This document shows positions 57,920 through 64,000 of a stretch of DNA of 64,000 nt, piece after piece. The first letter of the stretch is position 1, and every line of letters starts with the position of its first letter. The position numbers and the translations under genes were made by a program. This stretch comes from Marinobacter sp. F3R11 (GTDB lineage: Bacteria > Pseudomonadota > Gammaproteobacteria > Pseudomonadales > Oleiphilaceae). The notes beneath the pieces were generated by a model. It was not told where the DNA came from. It did not search any database and saw nothing but the letters and a program-made list of their open reading frames with translations. The stretch covers positions 212,623-276,622 of the forward strand of contig NZ_QOCH01000009.1 of the NCBI RefSeq assembly GCF_003318275.1. Direction: 5' to 3'.

Positions 57920-59368
57920 TTATTGCTGGACCGGGGTAGCCTTCCAGAAGTACTTCCGGAACCCCCGCTGGTTATCGAACTGCCGGATACGGAAGTGCAA
58001 GGAAACCTCAACCCCTGTATCCATGCCACCAGGCTCCACTTCGGTGAAGTCCATCATCAGTCGACCGCCGCCTTCAAATTCCACCAGGCCAAAGTAGGCA
58101 GGAGGATTCCAGTCAAACGTCAAACGGTCAGCCGTCCAGGTCATCACACGCCCTTTAGCGTTTGCCATCGGGTGATCATCCTGACTATCCAGGGCGCCAC
58201 ACTCAGGGTTAACACAGTATTTTTCCTTGGGAATCTGAACCGTGCCGCAGCTGCGGCATTTGCCACCGATGAACCCGGTGAGCAAGTCCTTGCGCCGATA
58301 CATGGCCGCCAGATAGCTCTGCTTGTCCAGCTCTCCACGCTTGCCAACCTCACGATCCACCAGATTGTTGAAACTGAGGAACTTGTTGTAGTTGGTGTCT
58401 TCGCGACGGCGGGCCAGTGCGCCACCGAAGCCCGTTTTCGGTCGTTTTCCTGCGATAGCATCAGTTGCCCGCAACAGTACCGCGTCGGTGCCCTGACCAA
58501 ACCCGGTCAACAGAATCAGATCACCGGCTTTTGCCTTCTCCAGCACGCTGGTAAGCAAGAGCACAGGATGAGCCACGCCGGTCACACCTATGCCACCAAT
58601 GTGGTTATCGGCAACCGCATCTGCAGCAATTCCTATAGCCTTGGCAACCGCAGCCGGAGTGCGGGCCTGATCAGAAGCCAGTACAAAATGAGCAATCTCG
58701 GAAGCCTTTACACCGGTTTTTTCCAGCAGGCGGGACACCGCCAGTGGCACACTCTTCATATAACCTTCGTCACGGATCCAGCGCTCTTCCCACTCGTAGT
58801 CGATGGTGGAATCTTCACCCCTGTAGTGGTCTACAAAATCGGTCACGTAGGTTTCGCTGCCCAGATACTCGGCAATCACGTCTTCATTTCCAACCGCGAT
58901 AGCTGCAGCACCATCGCCCCACAACATCTCGGCACGGGAGCCACACTTGCTGCGACGGTGCTCAGAGGCAAGCAACAGGGCGTTGCCCTTGCCAGAAACG
59001 CCGGCTTCCAGCATGGAGATCAGCGCAGAGGTTGCAGCACGCTGGGAAGCGGCAACATCCATAGTGCGCAGACTGCTGCCCAGGTTCAGCGCCTGACTCG
59101 CCACAACCGAGTTCTGGCGATCAAGAAATGGCAGGGTGGTCGACGCCAGATACAAGGAAGTGACAGAGGCTGTTCCCAGGGCCGACAAACAATCCTGACC
59201 GGCTTCAACAGCCATGGTGATGGTGTCTTCATCCCAGTTGCAGACACTGCGCTCACCCTTGGCAAGGCCGCGCAGACTGGCATCAAACCAGTCATTGGCG
59301 TCGGCGATGGCAGACTTCAGCAGGCGGGTCCGGGGAATGTAGGCACCGTAGGCGGTAATACCAGACAT
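57920..59368 (-). CDS. HMG-CoA synthase-like/thiolase-fold protein fused to a DUF35 zinc-ribbon and OB domain
   Basis: A 482-residue two-part protein. Residues 1-340 have the HMG-CoA synthase/ketoacyl synthase III fold (GITAYGAYIPRTRL, MLWGDGAAAIAVG, GVAHPVLLLTSVLE, LTGFGQGTDAVLLR). Residues 365-482 are a DUF35 unit: zinc ribbon with C371, C374, C385 and C390 (CRSCG...CVNPEC) and an OB fold. Around the usual catalytic cysteine the sequence is DVAASQRAATSAL, so the cysteine is replaced by Gln109 (or Ser108, depending on alignment). The condensing reaction is thus doubtful; a structural, hydrolytic or channelling role with the adjacent thiolase is possible. GGAAGG precedes the ATG. Confidence 0.82.
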   Translation of the reverse strand: MSGITAYGAYIPRTRLLKSAIADANDWFDASLRGLAKGERSVCNWDEDTITMAVEAGQDCLSALGTASVTSLYLASTTLPFLDRQNSVVASQALNLGSSLRTMDVAASQRAATSALISMLEAGVSGKGNALLLASEHRRSKCGSRAEMLWGDGAAAIAVGNEDVIAEYLGSETYVTDFVDHYRGEDSTIDYEWEERWIRDEGYMKSVPLAVSRLLEKTGVKASEIAHFVLASDQARTPAAVAKAIGIAADAVADNHIGGIGVTGVAHPVLLLTSVLEKAKAGDLILLTGFGQGTDAVLLRATDAIAGKRPKTGFGGALARRREDTNYNKFLSFNNLVDREVGKRGELDKQSYLAAMYRRKDLLTGFIGGKCRSCGTVQIPKEKYCVNPECGALDSQDDHPMANAKGRVMTWTADRLTFDWNPPAYFGLVEFEGGGRLMMDFTEVEPGGMDTGVEVSLHFRIRQFDNQRGFRKYFWKATPVQQ

Positions 59369-59448
59369 GTGATTTCCTTCCTTTCTTGTTATGCAATCCC
59401 AGCAACTCTCGATTGTTGGCGGCCGGAATTGCCAGATTAATAGCCGGG

Positions 59449-60588
59449 TTAGAGAGAGCGGGCGATAACCAGCTTCATGACTTCGGAGGCGCCACCATAG
59501 ATTCGGCGGACCCGGGCATCGACAAACATACGGGCGATCGGGTACTCACTCATGTAGCCGTAGCCGCCGAACAACTGCAGACACTTATCGACCACCACAC
59601 CTTCGTTCTCGGTGGTCCACAGTTTGGCCATAGCACCTTCTTCTGGTGTCAGGGTGCCTTCTGCACATTTTTTGATGCACTGATCAAGATAGGCCCAACC
59701 AACTTCCAGATTGGTCTTGAGATCAGCAAGGGTGAACTGGGTATTCTGAAAATCGGCCAGTGCCTGACCGAACATCTTGCGTTCTTTAACGTAGGCGTTG
59801 GTGACATCAAAAGCACGCTGGGCTTCAGCCTGGGCCCGACAGGCAATGGTGATTCGCTCGCGGGGTAACTCACGCATCATCATGGTGAATCCCTCGCCTT
59901 CCTTGCCAACCAGATTGGAAACAGGCACACGAACATCCTGGAAGAACATTTCAGAGGTATCCGCAGCCTTCTGGCCAATTTTGTCCAGATTGCGGCCGCG
60001 CTCAAAGCCCGGGCGATCAGCTTCTACAATGATCATACTGATGCCACGAGCCCCCTTTCCGGGTTCGGTGACACATGCAAGAAGAACGAAATCAGAGTTC
60101 TGCCCGTTGGTAATGTAGGTTTTCTGGCCATTGATGACGTACTCATCACCGTCACGGACAGCTGAGGTACGGATGGCCTTCAGATCGCTACCGGCCCCTG
60201 GCTCGGTCATACCAATTGAGGCAATCACTTCACCGGCAACCATCCCCGGCAACCACCGGCGTTTCTGTTCTTCAGTACCTGCGTTCATCAAGTAGTACGC
60301 GACGATATCCGCACTCACCGAAAAGCCAACACTGGCACCACCAATGGCATAACCCGTTTCTTCTGACAGCGCCATGTTATAGAGAAAGTCGGCTCCCGGG
60401 CCTCCGTACTCTTCAGGTACACCACAGCACAGAAAACCGTTCGCGCCCGCTTTACGCCAGAAGGCTTTGGGTACGATGCCATCCTTTTCCCACTGCTCGA
60501 TATTGGGTTCGAGTTCTTCGCGGAAAAACCGGCGTGCGTTCGCTCGGAACAGCTCGTGATCGCTGCTATAGATAGAACGGTTTTGCAT
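59449..60588 (-). CDS. acyl-CoA dehydrogenase
   Basis: A 379-residue FAD enzyme with the normal motifs: CCGVPEEYGGPGADF, GMTEPGAGSDLKAIRT, TYITNGQNSDFVLLACV, NLDKIGQKAADTSEMFF, LFGGYGYMSEYPIARMF and the C-terminal IYGGASEVMKLVIARSL. It is closely related to the dehydrogenase at 14443. It is the first gene of the long leftward operon running to 48121 and lies divergent from a LysR gene, so it probably performs the first oxidation of the pathway's acyl-CoA. GAGGG precedes the ATG. A small CCCGCA-ATG-TGCGGG hairpin lies in its leader at 60664-60678. Confidence 0.92.
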   Translation of the reverse strand: MQNRSIYSSDHELFRANARRFFREELEPNIEQWEKDGIVPKAFWRKAGANGFLCCGVPEEYGGPGADFLYNMALSEETGYAIGGASVGFSVSADIVAYYLMNAGTEEQKRRWLPGMVAGEVIASIGMTEPGAGSDLKAIRTSAVRDGDEYVINGQKTYITNGQNSDFVLLACVTEPGKGARGISMIIVEADRPGFERGRNLDKIGQKAADTSEMFFQDVRVPVSNLVGKEGEGFTMMMRELPRERITIACRAQAEAQRAFDVTNAYVKERKMFGQALADFQNTQFTLADLKTNLEVGWAYLDQCIKKCAEGTLTPEEGAMAKLWTTENEGVVVDKCLQLFGGYGYMSEYPIARMFVDARVRRIYGGASEVMKLVIARSL

Positions 60589-60755
60589 AAATTTAACCCT
60601 CGTTGATACGTTTGATCAGGTGTGATTCCGAACATCAGTCACCCTGAGCAGGATGCAGCGGAGCCCGCAATGTGCGGGGAAACCGGATGTGAACAACCGT
60701 ATCAGCAAGGAAAAACTACAGCAATTATATACTTTTTATATCTGCCATCTTATTT

Positions 60756-60790
60756 AGGCATACCTTAGCTGGACAATTACCCTTATGCCT
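60756..60790. promoter_or_regulatory. paired inverted repeat, candidate LysR operator
   Basis: AGGCATA (60756-60762) and TATGCCT (60784-60790) are perfect inverted copies with centres 28 bases apart, in the 266-base region between the divergent dehydrogenase operon and LysR gene. The left copy is itself part of a near-palindrome TTAGG-CATA-CCTTA. The spacing suits a LysR tetramer contacting two half-sites. AT-rich stretches on either side (for example TATACTTTTTATAT near 60727-60740) could contain the promoters. Confidence 0.4.
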
Positions 60791-60854
60791 TTCCGACAAA
60801 AGTGATATAGAGTATGGGAAATGAATACTTTAATGTTATAGAAGAGAACCTGTC

Positions 60855-61877
60855 ATGGCCTTCAACCTCAACATCGACTTACGCCAACTCAACACCTTTC
60901 TGACTGTTGCCGATACGGGCAGTTTCAGTCGCGCCTCCGAAAAACTCTTCGTGGCGCAACCAGCATTAAGCCGCCAGATTCGGATGCTGGAGGAAGCTCT
61001 GAATGTAGACGTTTTCGTTCGTCACGGGCGCGGTGTGGTCCTCACAGCGGCAGGGGAACTGCTCTACGAAAGAGCCCGGACATTGCTGCAGAGCCTTGAA
61101 CGAACCCAGGCCGACGTCACCGCCGTCGCCGGCGAGGTAACCGGGCAGGTTGTGCTGGGTTTACTTCCAACGGTAACTCACAGTTTTTCAGGCACCATCG
61201 TTGAGCAATACCGCAAACAATTTCCTCAGGTTCATCTTGCGGTCCGGTCCGCCATGAGCGGCACTCTGCAACAGATGGTCATGCAACACCGGGCTAACAT
61301 TGCCATCACCTATAACCACAGCAACCACAAAAACCTGCGGTACCGGCCACTGATAGAAGAACGGCTGTATCTGATTTCGCCAACCAATACCAAGGTATCC
61401 AACCGCTCCGAGATCACACTTGAAGAAGTACTGGACCTTCCATTGGTCATGCCAGAAGAAAAACACGGCCTGCGGGTGGCTATGGAGAAGCAGGCTGCAG
61501 AGCGTAAAAAAAGCCTGAATGTTGCTCTGGAAGTGAGTGCATGGCCTATGCTGACAGACATGGTACGTCGTGGCCTGGGCTACACCATTCTTTCCTCAGC
61601 CGCCGTTCATGATATGACTCAGCGCAACGAAGTCGTCGCCGTCCCTATTACATCCCCGGAAATCAAACGCTCCCTGTCCCTTGTCACACCTACTGACCTG
61701 CCATCCTCCGTGGCCACTACAAAACTGGCGGAAATCATCATGTTGCAAGTAGCCGAGCAGGTAAAAGCGGGCACCTGGAAGGGCGAGCTTCTCTTCAACC
61801 CCAAGGACATAAAACAATCGGCCATCGATACTGGCACTACTGAAAATACCAGCAAAGCACAGGAAATCATCGAGTAA
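60855..61877 (+). CDS. LysR-family transcriptional regulator
   Basis: A 340-residue LysR protein. The N-terminal helix-turn-helix is typical (FLTVADTGSFSRASEKLFVA, QPALSRQIRMLEEAL, about residues 14-48), and the effector domain begins at GQVVLGLLPTVTHSF. A hydrophilic tail of about 35 residues (KQSAIDTGTTENTSKAQE) is longer than usual. It is divergent from the 59449-48121 operon, its likely target, and next to a porin gene on the same strand that may be controlled too. Confidence 0.9.
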   Translation: MAFNLNIDLRQLNTFLTVADTGSFSRASEKLFVAQPALSRQIRMLEEALNVDVFVRHGRGVVLTAAGELLYERARTLLQSLERTQADVTAVAGEVTGQVVLGLLPTVTHSFSGTIVEQYRKQFPQVHLAVRSAMSGTLQQMVMQHRANIAITYNHSNHKNLRYRPLIEERLYLISPTNTKVSNRSEITLEEVLDLPLVMPEEKHGLRVAMEKQAAERKKSLNVALEVSAWPMLTDMVRRGLGYTILSSAAVHDMTQRNEVVAVPITSPEIKRSLSLVTPTDLPSSVATTKLAEIIMLQVAEQVKAGTWKGELLFNPKDIKQSAIDTGTTENTSKAQEIIE

Positions 61878-62089
61878 CCTGCGTCATCCAGGGCGGAACG
61901 CCAAACCTGTGATATACCGAAAACGCATAGGACTTATCAAATTTGGATAATTGTTGGGATCAGGGTCTGCTGCTAGCGTGTCTCCTGCCGTGCAACGGCG
62001 AGTGACACTGCTGGCACCAAGGCAGAAATAAAAACCAGTCCAAGCCAGCGGACGTAATTCCAACAAAAATCTTTGAGACAGGTACCCCT

Positions 62090-63199
62090 ATGTCCACGAA
62101 TAAACTAGCACTGGCAGTAAAGGCAGCAACAGCGGTTCTCGCACTCGGAATGGCGAGCCAGGCATCTGCCATCAGCTTCAAAGCTGGCGATGTAGATGCA
62201 AGTATCTACGGCTATACCCGCCTGAGCATGACCTACGACATTGACGAGGACCTTGCCGGACCAGCCCAGGAAGGCCATTTCACCAAGATCACCGGCTCTT
62301 CTGCCACCGGTCACTTTGGTGCCAGCGCAAACCAGAGCCGTATCGGTATCCGCCTGACAAACCCTGATGGCGTAAAAGTGAATGTAGAAGGTGACTTCTA
62401 CGCTGGCACCTTCCGCCTGCGCCATGCTTACGGCGCGTATAACGGTATTCTCGCGGGCCAGACCTGGTCTAACTACACCAGCTTTGTTGGTAACACCTCC
62501 GTGCTGGACTTCCAGGGCCCCGCCGGTAACGCTGGCCTGCAACACCGCCAGGCTCAGTTGCGCTACACCACAGGCAAGCTATCGTTTTCTGTGGAAGACC
62601 CCAAAGGCGACCTGAACACCGGCAATGGCCTGGTTGCCAAGGACAGTTCGCCGGTTCTGACTGCCCGCTATGAATCAAAGTTTGATGGCGGTGCTTTCTC
62701 GGTTGCAGGTCTGACAAAACAGAATTCCCATGACAACGGCATTTCGGATGACTCCGCCATTGCCTATGCAGCCTTCGCAGCAGGTAAGATTGCCCTGGGC
62801 GACAGCGTTACTTTGCAAGGTGCCGTCAATTACACCAACGGAGCCAACAAATACCTGTACCAGTCCAATGCCGATGATGCTTACCTTGATGGAACCGGAG
62901 ATCTGGAAAACATTTCCGGTTACGGCGGCAGCCTGGGCGTCAGTTTCAAAATGAACGCAGGCAGCAGCATCAACGCCGTAGTAGGCATGACCAAAGTAGA
63001 CTGGGATGACGCTCTGGCTGATGGTCTGGCTGTAGGTGGCGAGTCAGAAACCAACCGCAACATCCTGGTAAATTACCAGTGGGTTCCGGTGAAAAACGTG
63101 AAAATGGGTGTGGAACTCAGCAACTGGTACACCGACCGGGTTAATGGCACCGATGACGATGCCACCCGCATTATGTTTGCGGCCCAGTACAACTTCTGA
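62090..63199 (+). CDS. outer-membrane porin, DcaP-like
   Basis: A 369-residue outer-membrane beta-barrel protein. Signal peptide about residues 1-27 (AVLALGMASQASA), then alternating amphipathic strands and a C-terminal aromatic residue (AAQYNF), the signal for barrel assembly. The segment ILAGQTWSNYTSFVGNTSVLDF, followed by QGPAG, is typical of DcaP-like trimeric porins, some of which admit dicarboxylic acids. It lies between the LysR gene and etfB, next to the branched-acyl operon, so a role in uptake of the pathway's acid is likely. A terminator follows. Confidence 0.88.
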   Translation: MSTNKLALAVKAATAVLALGMASQASAISFKAGDVDASIYGYTRLSMTYDIDEDLAGPAQEGHFTKITGSSATGHFGASANQSRIGIRLTNPDGVKVNVEGDFYAGTFRLRHAYGAYNGILAGQTWSNYTSFVGNTSVLDFQGPAGNAGLQHRQAQLRYTTGKLSFSVEDPKGDLNTGNGLVAKDSSPVLTARYESKFDGGAFSVAGLTKQNSHDNGISDDSAIAYAAFAAGKIALGDSVTLQGAVNYTNGANKYLYQSNADDAYLDGTGDLENISGYGGSLGVSFKMNAGSSINAVVGMTKVDWDDALADGLAVGGESETNRNILVNYQWVPVKNVKMGVELSNWYTDRVNGTDDDATRIMFAAQYNF

Positions 63200-63215
63200 T
63201 CAGCACACAATCTCG

Positions 63216-63245
63216 AGGCCCGGATCAGCAGAATCCGGGCCTTTA
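63216..63245 (+). terminator. intrinsic terminator after the porin gene
   Basis: AGGCCCGGAT (63216-63225) and ATCCGGGCCT (63233-63242) form a perfect 10-bp stem with a 7-base loop, followed by TTTACAT. It should end the porin transcript before etfB. Confidence 0.8.
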
Positions 63246-63342
63246 CATGTGTATTCCCCCGGGGCCCGCTCCTGACAACTGCGCCCCGAAAATGTAACCG
63301 AGGGAGGTCCGGTGCCGCCCTGCACTTTCAACGGAGATTTAG

Positions 63343-64000
63343 ATGAAGGTTTTGGTCGCGGTTAAACGCGTTATCGACTACAACGTAAAGGTCCGCGTCA
63401 AGCCGGATAATACTGGCGTTGATCTCGCCAACGTAAAAATGGCAATGAACCCATTCTGCGAAATCGCTGTTGAAGAAGCGGTTCGCCTCAAGGAAAAAGG
63501 TGTTGCCAGCGAAATCGTAGTGGTATCCATTGGCCCCAAAGCCTGCCAGGAGCAGGTCCGTACCGCTCTGGCACTGGGTGCTGACCGTGGTATTCACGTT
63601 GAAACCGACGAAGAAGTCCAGTCTCTTGAAGCGGCCAAGTTGCTTAAGGCCATTGTTGAGAAAGAAGAGCCGAAACTGGTCATTCTCGGTAAACAGTCCA
63701 TCGATTCCGATAACAACCAGACTGGTCAGATGCTGGCTGCACTGACGGGTATGGGGCAGGGCACCTTTGCTTCAGAAGTGGTTGTTGAAGGTGAAAAAGT
63801 CAATGTAACCCGTGAGGTAGATGGTGGTCTGATGACCCTTTCCCTGAATCTGCCGGCGGTTGTAACCACAGACCTGCGTTTGAACGAGCCGCGTTACGCG
63901 TCTCTGCCAAACATCATGAAGGCCAAGAAAAAGCCACTCGACGTATCGAGCCCGGCTGATCTGGGTGTTGAAATTGCACCACGCCTGACCACTTTGAAAG
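63343..64000 (+). CDS. etfB: electron transfer flavoprotein beta subunit, cut by the window edge
   Basis: The first 219 residues of a protein normally near 250. The start [51 protein letters not shown] and the AMP-binding-region [18 protein letters not shown] are classic EtfB. ETF accepts electrons from acyl-CoA dehydrogenases, eight of which are encoded in this window, and hands them to the ETF:quinone oxidoreductase. GGAG precedes the ATG. etfA is expected next, outside the window. Confidence 0.96.
   Translation, partial: MKVLVAVKRVIDYNVKVRVKPDNTGVDLANVKMAMNPFCEIAVEEAVRLKEKGVASEIVVVSIGPKACQEQVRTALALGADRGIHVETDEEVQSLEAAKLLKAIVEKEEPKLVILGKQSIDSDNNQTGQMLAALTGMGQGTFASEVVVEGEKVNVTREVDGGLMTLSLNLPAVVTTDLRLNEPRYASLPNIMKAKKKPLDVSSPADLGVEIAPRLTTLK

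Noticed and set aside
57839..59440. 533-residue open frame on the + strand opposite the HMGS/DUF35-like gene
   Set aside because: It is antisense to a gene with clear family motifs, has no ribosome site at a sensible start and shows no recognisable domain; it is a by-product of GC-rich codon use.
1..64000. mobile elements, phage genes, CRISPR arrays, toxin-antitoxin or other defence systems, tRNA and rRNA genes
   Set aside because: I looked for transposase, integrase and Cas-like proteins, regular short repeats and RNA-gene-like stretches and found none; the unusual content is metabolic.

Overview
This 64 kb window reads as the chromosome of a heterotrophic, probably marine, gammaproteobacterium; a Marinobacter-like host is my inference from the moderate GC content, the wealth of TRAP transporters, the DcaP-type porin and the Pseudomonas-like operon layouts. 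Almost everything is one catabolic supercluster built from acyl-CoA chemistry: 8 acyl-CoA dehydrogenases, 4 AMP-forming acyl-CoA ligases, 4 CaiB/BaiF-family proteins (one a racemase), 3 crotonase-fold proteins, 2 MaoC-type hydratases, 3 TRAP transporters with 4 binding proteins, 3 LysR, 1 AraC and 1 IclR regulator. I saw no rRNA, tRNA, CRISPR array, insertion sequence, integrase or phage gene.

Layout. 1-530: start of an amine dehydrogenase heavy-chain-like gene, cut by the window edge. 830-5619: a ring-opening amidohydrolase (cyanuric acid hydrolase/barbiturase family) co-transcribed with an NMT1/THI5-type ABC importer and divergent from a LysR gene. 5815-10514: TRAP importer plus acyl-CoA ligase. 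10526-15591: AraC regulator, metallo-beta-lactamase-fold hydrolase, ligase and acyl-CoA dehydrogenase. 15741-18381: an EmrAB-like efflux pair. 18429-23629: an itaconate-type operon (CitE-like lyase, CoA-transferase, acyl-CoA dehydrogenase, MaoC-like hydratase) divergent from a LysR gene, as in the Pseudomonas aeruginosa ict-ich-ccl locus. 23613-24953: an unrecognised membrane transporter. 25267-31429: second TRAP system with a CoA-transferase and a quinone-oxidoreductase-like enzyme under a divergent IclR regulator with a clear 17-bp palindrome. 31555-37103: nitroreductase, a PimC/PimD-like dehydrogenase pair, a paralogue of the unknown transporter, and an NMO-like flavoprotein. 37163-40249: an atypical crotonase and a second dehydrogenase pair. 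40430-46957: ligase, third TRAP system with tandem binding proteins, thioesterase. 47293-60588: crotonases, ligase, alpha-methylacyl-CoA racemase, Mct-like CoA-transferase/isomerase, hydratase-2, SDR, methylsuccinyl-CoA-dehydrogenase-like enzyme, SCP2-type thiolase, an HMG-CoA-synthase-like/DUF35 fusion and an acyl-CoA dehydrogenase, divergent from a LysR gene. 62090-64000: DcaP-like porin and the start of etfB.

How it may work together (inference). The porin and TRAP systems would import organic acids, most likely dicarboxylates or branched or cyclic acids; ligases and CaiB transferases would activate them; dehydrogenases would pass electrons to ETF, whose beta subunit lies at the right edge. 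Two parts are of particular interest. First, an operon holds a complete set resembling peroxisomal branched-chain beta-oxidation (racemase, hydratase-2, (R)-3-hydroxyacyl-CoA-dehydrogenase-type SDR, SCP2-thiolase). Second, enzymes resembling Mcd and Mct in that operon, and Meh/Ich and Ccl in the itaconate operon about 30 kb away, could together form a route from methylsuccinyl-CoA through mesaconyl-CoA and citramalyl-CoA to pyruvate and acetyl-CoA. The HMG-CoA-synthase-like protein next to the thiolase lacks the usual catalytic cysteine and carries its own zinc-ribbon/OB domain, an arrangement recalling the archaeal thiolase/HMGS/DUF35 complex.
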